IMG/VR virus record: IMGVR_UViG_3300025276_000071
Span: 1-39,220 of that record
Source of the DNA: a virus
Direction: 5' to 3' (one strand)
Length of the DNA stretch: 39,220 nucleotides
The notes under the pieces were generated by a model. It ran no database searches and was not told the origin of the DNA. It saw nothing but the letters and a program-made list of their open reading frames with translations. The translations under genes and the position numbers were made by a program. Position 1 is the first letter of the stretch; each line of letters starts with the position of its first letter. This document shows positions 15,314 through 25,031 of the stretch, in pieces.

Positions 15314-16866
15314 CATATATCCCTTTAAGAAACGTTGGTGCTGGTGGTTTAGTTACCGATCAACAGCCTTACGATCTGGAACTTACACAGTTCCCATCAG
15401 GAAACAATGTCTCGTTCCACGATGGGCGTATTGGTAAATCAATGGGTTATACTGATTTGGTATATACACCCTCAAACCCAACACATGTGCATGGTTGGTT
15501 GTCAGATGGTAATAACACACTTGTTATTGGGGCGCTCAATAAGCTATACCGTTATAACGGGGCAACTGTAACAAACATAACAAAAACGTCAGACGCTACT
15601 AATTATAGTAACTCTGAGCGTTGGCAGTCTGAGCAGTTGGGTGCTGCTTTGATGTTTAACAACGGTTCAGAAACACCACAATACATGTATCCAGCAAACT
15701 CTCGTATGGCTGATTTACCTGCGTGGCCTGCGACCGCGACGACTAAATGCTTAAAACCATTTAGGTCGTTTTTGGTGATGACAGGTTATGAAACATCATC
15801 TAGCGATCACCCTTATACGGTTCGTTGGTCTGATGCCTATGATCCTACAGGGGTTCCATTAGATTACGATATCACCAGCACCACTAATCTTGCGGGTGAG
15901 AACGTGCTATCTGGTGCAAATGGGGTGCTTTTAGATCAGCTAACGTTAAACAGTTCGCACATTATCTATGCGGAACGTGGCGTGTTTGCGATGGATTATG
16001 TGGGCGCACCGTTCGTTTTTAATTTTAGGGAGGTATTTAACGACGACGGGATTATTAACCGTGGTGCGGTAGCTTCTTTCTTCAACAAACATCTTGTTGT
16101 TGGTCACAACGATATTTACATACATGACGGTAGCCAGAAGCAGAGTGTTGTAGATAAACGTGTTCGAAGAACGTTCTTTAATGAGCTAAATGACGCGAGA
16201 AGTGTTTTTTGCCACACGGTTGAAGATCGATCTGAGATTTGGATCTGCTATTCAGATTCTGATGCGGTCAACCCACTATCTGCAAACAGGGGGTTGGTCT
16301 ACAACTGGGCGCAAAATGCTTTTACCTTCATTGACCTACCCGATATAAGGGCGCTTACAATATCCGATACAATTGACCCCACTGGTGGTTGGGATGATGT
16401 GATCGACACATGGAGCAACTCATCAGAGTATTGGTCTACATCCTCAATAAGTAATGCGACCGAAGATTTGAACCTTTTTTCTGCTGGGTATTCAGACTCA
16501 AAGATATTACAAATGTGCAACACGCACGGTGCGGCGGGATCACCTATCAACGCTTTTGTTGAAGCTACCAAGATTGATCTCGATCAAGTTTTAGGTAAAC
16601 CCACAAATAACATCAAGCAGATAAAAGGCATCATGCCTCAGATAGATGGGCAGGGTGTGGTTAATGTGTCCGTCGGCGTGTCAAACTCACCACAAGATGG
16701 TGTGACATGGCAGTCAACGACAGGTTATAATATAGAAACAGATCACAAGATTGATGTGCGATCCTCTGGTAGATATTTCGCCTTACGGATAGAAAGCACT
16801 AGCGCCTCAGATTATTGGAGACTCACGGGTCTTGATATAGATATTGAAGAGGTCGCGGGACGATGA
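15310..16866 (+). CDS. Tail hub/stabilisation-type protein
   Basis: This 518-residue protein fits the podovirus tail proteins often called stabilisation or tail hub proteins. It opens MTYIPLRNVGAGGLVTDQQPYDLELTQFPSGNNVSF, then has blades with GWLSDGNNTLVIGALNKLYRY, TVRWSDAYDP and VVGHNDIYIHDG. A closing sandwich domain ends with RYFALRIES and WRLTGLDIDI. The repeated strand pattern suggests a beta-propeller core. The start overlaps the preceding stop (ATGA) and the stop overlaps the next start (ATGA). In related phages this protein plugs or extends the short tail. Confidence 0.75.
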   Translation: MTYIPLRNVGAGGLVTDQQPYDLELTQFPSGNNVSFHDGRIGKSMGYTDLVYTPSNPTHVHGWLSDGNNTLVIGALNKLYRYNGATVTNITKTSDATNYSNSERWQSEQLGAALMFNNGSETPQYMYPANSRMADLPAWPATATTKCLKPFRSFLVMTGYETSSSDHPYTVRWSDAYDPTGVPLDYDITSTTNLAGENVLSGANGVLLDQLTLNSSHIIYAERGVFAMDYVGAPFVFNFREVFNDDGIINRGAVASFFNKHLVVGHNDIYIHDGSQKQSVVDKRVRRTFFNELNDARSVFCHTVEDRSEIWICYSDSDAVNPLSANRGLVYNWAQNAFTFIDLPDIRALTISDTIDPTGGWDDVIDTWSNSSEYWSTSSISNATEDLNLFSAGYSDSKILQMCNTHGAAGSPINAFVEATKIDLDQVLGKPTNNIKQIKGIMPQIDGQGVVNVSVGVSNSPQDGVTWQSTTGYNIETDHKIDVRSSGRYFALRIESTSASDYWRLTGLDIDIEEVAGR

Positions 16867-17114
16867 GTTTTTTACCTTCGTCTACTTCAGCAACAACCGT
16901 TGCGGATTTGCGTACATGGGTTAGCAACGAACTCAACCGAGTTTCTAACGCTTTCACCACATCGGCGCAAACAACCACACTCCCAGTTCTAACAGTTCCA
17001 CCCGCAAAGCCTCAAATCGGGCAAGTCGTGTTTGCGGATGGCACAGATTGGAATCCCAGTTCAGGCCGAGGGTTGTATTACTACGACAACGGCGGCTGGG
17101 TTCACATAGCATAA
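16863..17114 (+). CDS. Small hypothetical tail protein
   Basis: This 83-residue protein has a helical first half (VADLRTWVSNELNRVSNAF) and a short beta end (GRGLYYYDNGGWVHIA). It resembles small structural proteins in podovirus tail modules, but no named domain can be given. It is coupled to the tail hub gene by an ATGA overlap and lies 10 bases before the next gene. Confidence 0.68.
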   Translation: MSFLPSSTSATTVADLRTWVSNELNRVSNAFTTSAQTTTLPVLTVPPAKPQIGQVVFADGTDWNPSSGRGLYYYDNGGWVHIA

Positions 17115-17124
17115 GGTAAATAAA

Positions 17125-18702
17125 ATGGGTTTTTCTTTTGGTTCTAGTAAGTCGAAAAGCAGGTCAAGTAGTAATGCTAATACCTTTGTCGATCCAAATC
17201 AGCAGCCGTATCTTGATGATATCCGCAGTCAGACGAGGAGTTTATATTATGATGAACCCATGCCTGTTGAGGGTGTTGCGGGTGTTAACAGCACACTTGG
17301 CGATGCGTTAGATGCGGGTAATCAAGCTGGGATTATACAGGGTAACGCAGGCTCCGGTTTAATGGGCGATGGCGCAAACCAAGCTGCGGCTACGGGGGCG
17401 GCGCAAAACTTTGCAAGCAACGCTATGCAGGGTGACGCCATGTCGAACATCGGCACGTCCATCGGGGCAGGGATGGGGTACGCAGGCATCAATAGAAACG
17501 TGCATGCCGCAACGGGTGGTGGTGTTAATCATCGGATGGCTAACGATATGGGTGGTAACGCCTCGAAAATGAATGCGGCATCCAACAACGGCATTAATCT
17601 TGGTCAAGCTCAAGGTATTGGGGGTTTAGCTGCAAACTCACAGGCGGCCTCGGCCAACGGATACAACAGTGGTTTAGCAACTCAGGCGGGTGGTTTGGCA
17701 TCCACAGCGAATGTTGCTCAGAATCAAGGTTTTAATCAAAACAACTTAAACAACTACATCAATAACGATGTTCTCAACAGTCAGATTGATGCTGCTAGTC
17801 GAGATGTCACCCGTAACCTGCAAGAGAACCAGCTTGTTAATATCAATAGCCAAGCCGCTGCGTCTGGAAACATGGGTTCAAGTCGCGCTGGTATCGCAGA
17901 CGGTATCGCGATGCGAGGCGCTCAAGAACAGATCGGTGATATATCTGCACAGTTGAGAGGTAATGCCTACAACACTGCGTTGGGTATTGAAGCGGGCCGC
18001 GCATCAGAAAATGCTCAACTTACGCAGGGTGGTAATCAATTCAACGCCTCGTCTGTAAACAACATGACATCACAAGGTCTGGGGATAGCTGGAGATCAAG
18101 CGGGGATGAACGCTGGGTTTAATCAGCAGACTAATCTATCTAACCAAAATGCTGCAAACAGCATGACGAGTCAGGGTGTTGGTGTTGCGGCGAATACCGC
18201 AAGTCAAAACGCTGATTTTAACCAACAATCTAACGCCGCGAACATGGGCGCACAGAACAGCTTGATCGGTCAAGGTTATGGTATTAGCGCGAACCAGACT
18301 GACGCAAACCTCAACCGATCACAGCAGGCTAACCTCGCAAACCAAAGCGCCTATAACTCGGCCTTGCAATATGGTTCAAATTTAGGCCAGAACGCATACA
18401 ACACTAACCAACAGAACCAACAGTTTGGCGCGGGCATGTCCCAGCAGATTGGTCAGACGGGTGTTAATAACATGCAGGTCGGTCAGAACATGATGAACAC
18501 TGGGATTGGACTGTCTCAGTCTGTTGGTCAGTATGGTCGTGATTATGATCAGCAGCTTCTGGCTAGAGATTACCAAGAAGAGATGGCTCCATACAACTCG
18601 TTGAACTTCTACAACAACGTAGTTGGTGCGCCAAATAATCTCAGCACCGCGAACTCTAAATCACGGGGTAGTAGTAGTAGCTTCAGCTTGGGTATCGGGT
18701 AG
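17125..18702 (+). CDS. Internal virion or tail protein with Asn/Gln-rich repeats
   Basis: This 525-residue protein begins SFGSSKSKSRSSS, a Ser/Lys-rich start seen in a group of podovirus virion proteins. The rest is rich in Asn, Gln, Ala and Gly with few charges. Residues about 218-300 carry the best conserved block, with DAASRDVTRNL, GSSRAGIADGIAMRGAQ and GNAYNTALGIEAGRASENA. Three tandem repeats of about 33 residues follow at 312-344, 345-377 and 378-410, each with a (M/L)-(T/I)-(S/G)-QG-x-G core and a later NQQ or RSQQ. Its position before the large ejection-type proteins suggests an internal virion component, but a tail role is possible. Confidence 0.65.
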   Translation: MGFSFGSSKSKSRSSSNANTFVDPNQQPYLDDIRSQTRSLYYDEPMPVEGVAGVNSTLGDALDAGNQAGIIQGNAGSGLMGDGANQAAATGAAQNFASNAMQGDAMSNIGTSIGAGMGYAGINRNVHAATGGGVNHRMANDMGGNASKMNAASNNGINLGQAQGIGGLAANSQAASANGYNSGLATQAGGLASTANVAQNQGFNQNNLNNYINNDVLNSQIDAASRDVTRNLQENQLVNINSQAAASGNMGSSRAGIADGIAMRGAQEQIGDISAQLRGNAYNTALGIEAGRASENAQLTQGGNQFNASSVNNMTSQGLGIAGDQAGMNAGFNQQTNLSNQNAANSMTSQGVGVAANTASQNADFNQQSNAANMGAQNSLIGQGYGISANQTDANLNRSQQANLANQSAYNSALQYGSNLGQNAYNTNQQNQQFGAGMSQQIGQTGVNNMQVGQNMMNTGIGLSQSVGQYGRDYDQQLLARDYQEEMAPYNSLNFYNNVVGAPNNLSTANSKSRGSSSSFSLGIG

Positions 18703-18712
18703 GGAGTAATTT

Positions 18713-20077
18713 ATGCCAGCAAATGATTATTTTGATTCAGTTTATGATCCAACGACAGAAGGTGTTCTGGAAGACCCACGCTCGAAACAAGATCCGTTTG
18801 TTCGAGATGCGTTGGCGAACCTGCCTGCTATCACCCCAAATAAGAACACCATGCCGTTCTATGAAGCGGCAGGTTTTCAACGCGATCCCAACAACCCAGA
18901 TAATGTAGTCACTCCTAGTAGAGCTTTTGTTGATCACAAAGTTCAACAAGAATATGCCTATCAAGATAAGTTGAGGCAGGACTATGAGAAAACTAAAGGT
19001 AGCGCACTTTTCAAAGTTGGCGACACCCTTGCTGACACAGGGCGTTTGTTCTTGTCACCTTTGTTTTGGTTAGGTGGTGAAGACACGACAAAATACGATC
19101 CCTCGGCGCAACTTGATGCAGGTTATAAACGGGAGATGACTCATTCGAAGACGCTAACTGAGGGTTTGTATGGAAAATTGTTAGCAGCTAGAGATGCCAG
19201 ACAGCTACAAATGCAGAACGTGCAAAAAGACTATCTCACCAGACAAAAAGATGTTTTGGATATGAATAGTGGTAACAGTGCAGACGCAAAAGCGATGTAT
19301 GACTTTGCAGCAAAAACTAATCAGCTAGATATCTACAACCAGAACACGCCAGAGTCTTACGATTTTATCAACAAGCAAAAGTTAGTCGCAACGGGTGAAG
19401 CTTTCGCTGTTGGTAACGACAGAGTAATGATGAAACCCGTGTTTGAAAAACTGACCGCAATCGGCGGCAAGTTTGAGGTTGCCGCTGGGAAAGTTACTGA
19501 GGCTTACTCAGGTTATAAATCGTTAATGGAATCACTCAAAGGCCCAGCGTCAGGTTTTTCAGATATCGCTGCCGTTTTCAGTTTTATGAAAGCGCTCGAC
19601 CCACGATCTGTTGTGCGAGAGGGCGAGTTCAGGATGGCCGCTGGTGCATCGGGTGTGTTTGACAAACTGTTTAACTTAGGGAAGCAAGTTGAAAACGGTG
19701 AATTACTCCCAGCGAAAGCGCGTGACCAAATGATGGAACTTGCTGGCCGTCTGATAGGCCATTGGGAAGATTCATATAGCGGCCTGCGATCAAACTACGA
19801 AAGTAAGATCAACTATCTATCAGATGCTCCTGAAGATATTGATGTCTTCTTAGGCTCTCGTATTGAAATGCCAGATTTTGAGGGGGAGAAAACAGAATAC
19901 CCAGAGGTTAATTCTATCCCTGAATATATTAGAAAGCCGTTAGAGGGTGGTTATCCAGATCAACCTCAACCTCAACCTCAACCTCAACAGAACAACACTG
20001 TCGATTTCACCACACTAGCAAGTGACGAGCTTGATCAGTGGATTTTAGGGCAAGAGGCGTTGAACAATGGAAAATAA
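18713..20077 (+). CDS. Hypothetical internal virion protein
   Basis: This 454-residue, mostly helical protein begins MPANDYFDSVYDPTTEGVLEDP. No catalytic motif is recognised. The C-terminus has a QP-repeat (about 420-430, from five CAACCT-type hexamers near 19960-19990), then an acidic tail. It overlaps the next gene by 11 bases and follows the Asn/Gln-rich protein by 10 bases. Large helical proteins in tandem after the tail genes are typical DNA-ejection proteins of podoviruses, which is the basis for this call. Confidence 0.62.
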   Translation: MPANDYFDSVYDPTTEGVLEDPRSKQDPFVRDALANLPAITPNKNTMPFYEAAGFQRDPNNPDNVVTPSRAFVDHKVQQEYAYQDKLRQDYEKTKGSALFKVGDTLADTGRLFLSPLFWLGGEDTTKYDPSAQLDAGYKREMTHSKTLTEGLYGKLLAARDARQLQMQNVQKDYLTRQKDVLDMNSGNSADAKAMYDFAAKTNQLDIYNQNTPESYDFINKQKLVATGEAFAVGNDRVMMKPVFEKLTAIGGKFEVAAGKVTEAYSGYKSLMESLKGPASGFSDIAAVFSFMKALDPRSVVREGEFRMAAGASGVFDKLFNLGKQVENGELLPAKARDQMMELAGRLIGHWEDSYSGLRSNYESKINYLSDAPEDIDVFLGSRIEMPDFEGEKTEYPEVNSIPEYIRKPLEGGYPDQPQPQPQPQQNNTVDFTTLASDELDQWILGQEALNNGK

Positions 20078-22076
20078 AAACCTAAACCAACCAAAAATGG
20101 ATAGTGCCGCGAAAGCAGATAATCATCAGCTTGCCGCAGCTTACGCCGAGCAAGCAAGAAGGGCATCACCAAATTACAACCCTGCTGCCGCTTCGGATCT
20201 AAGTCAGAAGGGTGCGCCTCTAACAACACGTATGTTGGTTGGTGCTTCGGCTGATCAGGATCGTTTGACAAACCTGCGAAGACATTACCCAGAGGCCATG
20301 CCTGTTGGTGATGACAATTACGCATTCTTTGATCGAGACGAGGGTAGGCCGACGATCTACAACCCAGAGGGGTTGTTGCGGATGGATACGCTAACGGGTG
20401 ATCTAGCCGAAAACCTCGGTGTCGTACCCGAGATGATCGGTGGTGGTCTTGCTGCCGCAGCTACATCGCCAACCGCGATCACTGGCGCACCTATTGTAGC
20501 CGCAGGTGCGGGGGCAACCGCTGCCGGCAAACTATACGACTCTGCTGTGGTTGGTGCGTTAGGCGGCACAGACTCACGAGGTGTAGGGGAACATATGGGT
20601 GATCTAGCCGTGGATATGGTTTGGAACTCGTTGCCTATCCCCGAAGCTGTAAAAAAGGTTGGTGGCAAGATATCACCGGCCCTACGGGATTGGTTCGCAA
20701 CATCAAGTCAGGCTGTGAATGATGTGCTAAACAAATACGATATTAAGCCCACGGCTGGTGTTGTTGGTAACAAAATGTTGGGGGTGCTTGATGCCTACCA
20801 ACAAAAATCAATAGTGACTGTCGACCTTTGGCAAAAACGTTACGACGAAATGCTCGATGGTTTCGGCCGTATGGTTGATGATTTTCAAGGCGCCCTTGGT
20901 GGAAGACAAACACCAACAACGGCGGGGATGCAGTTACTTGATAAAGGTAAAAAGTATCAGCAGCAGTTCATGGAAACCTCAGAGATTTTAGGTAAAGAAC
21001 TTTCTGACGTAATACCAGATGGGACAATGGTAACCGCTGAAGAAACTATCAATCTTCTTCGTCAATACAGTGATGCGTTTTCGCACGATCCAGCATTCCA
21101 AAAGATCATCAAGGATTCATTGCCGCAACTGTTAGCAGATGCGTTTGACGGTCAGAACGGACAGATATCCTATCAAGCCTTAAGTGCGTTACGCACACGC
21201 ATTGGTAACATGATTAAGTCTAACGACAGCATTGGTGATGTTACACAAGGTGAGTTAAAGCAAATTTATAAATCCATGACCGAGGATAAATTCAATGCCG
21301 CGAACAGCATGGGTGATGTGGTCGGTGATCTAGCTCAAAAGTTTAACGATCACTACCGTACAGGCATGGATATTCAAGAAACATTCATCACACCTTACAT
21401 GATGAAAAACGGAAAATGGGTAGACCCATCCGAGGTTCATAAACGTGTATCGGGTCTGGTTAATAAACCTCAAAGCGCAGAGGCTTTGAAGAATTCAGGG
21501 GTGTTGGATGAGGAAGATTTCGCCGCAACAGCGTCTGCGTATTACGACGACATAGGCAAGGCGACTACAGGCAATCAGAACGCTGATGGCAGTCAGTTGT
21601 CACCTTCAAGGGTGTTGGCTCAATCCGGCAAAATGTCTAATGAGGCGGCTGACGTGTTCTTGAACCAAGATGCGAAGACGATACTTGGGGACATGAGAAC
21701 CTTTGCGGAAAACACCCGCGACGTTGAACGCATGGTGAATAACTCGAACTCTGGTTCTTTCGTTCAGGCCGGTGAGGGTTTAGCCACAGGTGGTTCTGTA
21801 ATTGTTAGTGCCGCGCAAGGTGATCCCATGCCTGCACTTATGAGTTCGGGAGCGTTGTTAGTTAATTACCTATCCGCTAAAGGTATTCAATCGGACATGT
21901 TCACCAACTGGTTGCGCAACGCACCAAAAGGTGGAGCTAAGAAAGCTCAAAAAGAATGGTTAAAGGCTGGTAAACGAATCGCTGTGAACGGTGGCGTTCA
22001 GAACGTCTTTGATGCGTGGACAGATGGTTTTGCCGATGTCAGTAAGAATGAGAATAGAGGAGTGTTGGCTGAATGA
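20067..22076 (+). CDS. Hypothetical internal virion (ejection) protein
   Basis: This is a 669-residue protein. Residues about 120-180 contain an Ala/Gly-rich hydrophobic stretch (MIGGGLAAAATSP, IVAAGAGATAAGKL, VVGALGG) that could insert in a membrane. The remainder is helical. A second Ala-rich hydrophobic segment lies near 575-610. The design fits proteins ejected with DNA to cross the cell envelope. No lysozyme or protease motif is seen. The stop overlaps the next start (ATGA). Confidence 0.62.
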   Translation: MENKNLNQPKMDSAAKADNHQLAAAYAEQARRASPNYNPAAASDLSQKGAPLTTRMLVGASADQDRLTNLRRHYPEAMPVGDDNYAFFDRDEGRPTIYNPEGLLRMDTLTGDLAENLGVVPEMIGGGLAAAATSPTAITGAPIVAAGAGATAAGKLYDSAVVGALGGTDSRGVGEHMGDLAVDMVWNSLPIPEAVKKVGGKISPALRDWFATSSQAVNDVLNKYDIKPTAGVVGNKMLGVLDAYQQKSIVTVDLWQKRYDEMLDGFGRMVDDFQGALGGRQTPTTAGMQLLDKGKKYQQQFMETSEILGKELSDVIPDGTMVTAEETINLLRQYSDAFSHDPAFQKIIKDSLPQLLADAFDGQNGQISYQALSALRTRIGNMIKSNDSIGDVTQGELKQIYKSMTEDKFNAANSMGDVVGDLAQKFNDHYRTGMDIQETFITPYMMKNGKWVDPSEVHKRVSGLVNKPQSAEALKNSGVLDEEDFAATASAYYDDIGKATTGNQNADGSQLSPSRVLAQSGKMSNEAADVFLNQDAKTILGDMRTFAENTRDVERMVNNSNSGSFVQAGEGLATGGSVIVSAAQGDPMPALMSSGALLVNYLSAKGIQSDMFTNWLRNAPKGGAKKAQKEWLKAGKRIAVNGGVQNVFDAWTDGFADVSKNENRGVLAE

Positions 22077-22594
22077 GTATTTTAGCGTTGATAGCAGGTG
22101 CAACATCTAAACTAGCAACAGGGATGGGTGCGTTAAAAAGCGCATCAGGTCTGGGTGCATTAAAAGATATGGGTTCAACCCTTGATGCGGCTTACAAAGC
22201 CTCACCATTAGGGGGTATTGAAGACTCTATTTTTTCTGGCGATGTTAATAGTGATTTCAGCTATGGCGGCGGCGGCAAAATGCAACACGCAACACTGGAA
22301 CCCACCGCGCCCGCCCAATATACCGATGCGACAGGTGGCCTTCAAAGTGCTATGTCGCAGGCCGGTATATTAAACCCATCGGCTGGACACCTTAAGGGTG
22401 GTACTGGGGTCGCCCCTGTAACCATGCAACCTTTATCCCCCTACACACCAGAAAAAATTGAGATAGCCCCAGCACCCTCACAGCTATCTGAAGTCGATAG
22501 GATTGAGGCTGAAGCCGACAAGGTCGCCAAACAAAAACGTGGCGCGTTGATGGAAGAAGAAAAAGAACAACCTATTCTTACGATCTCAAACTAA
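22073..22594 (+). CDS. Hypothetical virion protein with hydrophobic N-terminus
   Basis: This 173-residue protein starts MSILALIAGATSKLATGMGALKSASGLGALKDMG, an amphipathic to hydrophobic Gly/Ala-rich segment. A Pro-rich middle and an acidic end (EEEKEQP) follow. It is not recognised as a named family. It is coupled to the preceding gene and lies 10 bases before the zincin-containing gene. It is probably a minor internal virion protein. Confidence 0.62.
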   Translation: MSILALIAGATSKLATGMGALKSASGLGALKDMGSTLDAAYKASPLGGIEDSIFSGDVNSDFSYGGGGKMQHATLEPTAPAQYTDATGGLQSAMSQAGILNPSAGHLKGGTGVAPVTMQPLSPYTPEKIEIAPAPSQLSEVDRIEAEADKVAKQKRGALMEEEKEQPILTISN

Positions 22595-22604
22595 GGTATT
22601 TGAA

Positions 22605-25031
22605 ATGGCTGGTGCATCTTCCATATTCGACCTCGTTGCTACGGGTGTTAAAGCGGGGCGTGATCGTTTAACGGGTTCTGCCGCAACTGCGGTGGGTGTC
22701 GGTTCCGCACTCGCGCCAGAAGAGGCTGAAGCAGGCCCATTGCTGAAAGGCGCAACACGATTACTGGATGCTAGGTTCTCTAACCCAGTGGAAGCATCAA
22801 ACCCACGAAAAGGTGTTCTCGCGAAAACAGAGACTGTACCAACCGGTATTGATCAAAGAGCTATGGATATGGGGGGTGATTTAGACATCTATGATTTTGA
22901 GGGCCACCCGTACATATTGACTCAATCCGATAGGTCTGCGGCAGGTGGAATACTCAACTCGATAAACGATAAAAATATAGATCCTGTAAACCTGAGAGGT
23001 GGGCGGGATTTTATGTTCGACCCCGAATCTGAGGGACAGGTCTGGGCATCATTCCCCTCTGTGGTGGAAGGCCTGCACGGTAGAGCGGGTGAGCTAAAGA
23101 GACAGACAGGTAAGAACCCACTCCTCCTTCCATACGCAATGGCCCCCACTGGAATTGATTTTGCCACCATGCCTTTAGACGCGATGATCAACTATGCGCG
23201 GCAAGGTATGAGTAAAACCAACATTAAGAAACTAGACTCAAAAATCAAAAAGGTGATGCCTGATTGGTTGGGTGTTATGGATCCAAAGTCTAATGCTCAA
23301 TTTAGGGATGTTGTTGGTGATACGAGGAAGGCGGTTTCAAAAATAATTGATCTTCAATTTAGGGATGTGGAAGGTGGATTATCAGTTGGTGAGGCCAGAG
23401 CAGCAACATCCGCCGCAGACCAATACCAAATACCGGATGGTAGCCTGAGAAATGTCGGCATCATCGACCCATCAAAACCCGTGTTATCTGATTCGGGCCA
23501 CCCCACATATGTAGGCGGTCTTCAAGGGGAGGGATTAGGTAGGTTTACAGATTCTATGAACGGAAGAGCCTTTGCCGAGGCCAACGGTAGAGTTATAAAA
23601 AATGAACCAAACGACATACGCGCCTTAAGCATGAACCATGATTTGCAACAGGGTGTTATAGACGAAAAACTATTGAGGTTTATTGAGAAGCATAAGAAGA
23701 AGTTAGGTACTGCGGGCATCTTAACGGCTGGGGGAGCTAACGCATCCGATGCTGAAGCCTCACTGCTTGGTATGGCTAGTAAGTTTGGTCGCAACTCCGA
23801 AGACATGCTGGGTATGGCGAAGAAGATGGAGAACGAGGGTGTTGACTCTGACGACATCTGGCAAATGACGGGGTGGGAGAAGAACGCTGCCGACGGTGAG
23901 TGGCGCACAGAACTCTCCACATCCAAGACTGAAATCAAAATACCCAAAGAGGGTACATTCCCGCTTTCAGAGGTCATCGACAACCCTGATTTGATGAATG
24001 CTTACGACGATACAGATTTAATGCCTATGTTCGATCTTTATGATGAATCTGTTCAAGGTTCAAGAATGAACAAGCCCTTAACCAAAATGGATGTGACTTT
24101 CGATCCTGAGATAAAATCTGGAGAGGGAGAGGTTGTTGGGAACAACATCATTGTTGGCACGAAGGGCTACGACGAAAAAGCCATACGCGACGCAATCCTA
24201 CATGAAACTCAACACGGTATTCAGGATCGTGAGGGTTGGGCTAGAGGTGGTTCACCCGAAGAGTTTGAAAAAGCCGCAGGTGCTTACAACAAGGCTTATC
24301 TATCTAACAACAAAAGGATTCGACAAAAAATAGACGATATCGAAAAGAAGCCTCGTATTGATAGAACGATAACAGAGATGGAAGAGTTAGAAGAGTTAAA
24401 GGAATTCGAGTATCGTATGGAGCGATACAACGACGAGTCGTACCAAAACACATCATCCCCATATGAGATGTACCAGAATATGGTCGGTGAGGTCGAAGCC
24501 AGAAATGCAGCGCGTCGAGATGCGATAGGTCGCGAACGTGGTGATGAAGTGTTGAGACAAGATTCGCCATCGTTGACAGAGATCGAAAATGAACCTGTGC
24601 GGCATAGAGATAGACAGATCCGCAGATTTCAGGGCGACGACAGTGGGGGTTCTTATTTAAAAGCTACAGAACAAAAAACCACTTACGGTTTGGGTAAAAA
24701 AGCCTATGCGAAGGTTATGTCTGAAAGTAAGGCACGGAAGAAGATGACTCGTCGCGAACGGCGAGAAAACCCACCCTCAGCGGCTTTGAGGAAATTCAAT
24801 CGGGCGCAGTTGCTGCCAGCATTAGGCAGCATGGTGCAGGGTGCGGTGCGAGGCTCAGCGGAGACATTTGATATGTTGAACCCAGCGAGGCGCTTAAGCC
24901 CCCGAAGAAATGATCAGGCTCAGAGATTCGTTTCATCAGTTACTCAGCCTATGTTGTTTGATGAAAACGATCCAAAAGCGAAAAAGAAAAAAGAAACAGC
25001 CATGTTCGCGGGTAGTTTGTTCGGACTTTAG
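22605..25031 (+). CDS. Large polyvalent-type ejection protein with zincin motif
   Basis: This is an 808-residue multidomain protein. The N-terminus (1-50) has an Ala/Gly-rich segment. Residues about 75-270 form a conserved-looking block (GGDLDIYDFEGHPYILT, QVWASFPSVVEGLHGR, PYAMAPTGIDFATMPLD) of the kind found in phage polyvalent proteins. Residues 385-440 carry a short motif (MLGMAKKMENEGVDSDDIWQ, then TGWEK). A metallopeptidase-like domain follows: ILHETQHGIQDREGWARGGSPEEF with H533, E534, H537, then GEVEARNAARR (628-638) as a likely third-ligand region. The C-terminus is very basic. It would be packaged and delivered with DNA, then cut host or virion proteins; this is inferred. It ends the structural operon. 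Confidence 0.72.
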   Translation: MAGASSIFDLVATGVKAGRDRLTGSAATAVGVGSALAPEEAEAGPLLKGATRLLDARFSNPVEASNPRKGVLAKTETVPTGIDQRAMDMGGDLDIYDFEGHPYILTQSDRSAAGGILNSINDKNIDPVNLRGGRDFMFDPESEGQVWASFPSVVEGLHGRAGELKRQTGKNPLLLPYAMAPTGIDFATMPLDAMINYARQGMSKTNIKKLDSKIKKVMPDWLGVMDPKSNAQFRDVVGDTRKAVSKIIDLQFRDVEGGLSVGEARAATSAADQYQIPDGSLRNVGIIDPSKPVLSDSGHPTYVGGLQGEGLGRFTDSMNGRAFAEANGRVIKNEPNDIRALSMNHDLQQGVIDEKLLRFIEKHKKKLGTAGILTAGGANASDAEASLLGMASKFGRNSEDMLGMAKKMENEGVDSDDIWQMTGWEKNAADGEWRTELSTSKTEIKIPKEGTFPLSEVIDNPDLMNAYDDTDLMPMFDLYDESVQGSRMNKPLTKMDVTFDPEIKSGEGEVVGNNIIVGTKGYDEKAIRDAILHETQHGIQDREGWARGGSPEEFEKAAGAYNKAYLSNNKRIRQKIDDIEKKPRIDRTITEMEELEELKEFEYRMERYNDESYQNTSSPYEMYQNMVGEVEARNAARRDAIGRERGDEVLRQDSPSLTEIENEPVRHRDRQIRRFQGDDSGGSYLKATEQKTTYGLGKKAYAKVMSESKARKKMTRRERRENPPSAALRKFNRAQLLPALGSMVQGAVRGSAETFDMLNPARRLSPRRNDQAQRFVSSVTQPMLFDENDPKAKKKKETAMFAGSLFGL

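Noticed and set aside
7596-16866. Diversity-generating retroelement as in phage BPP-1
   Set aside because: No reverse transcriptase gene or template/variable repeat pair was found in the window.
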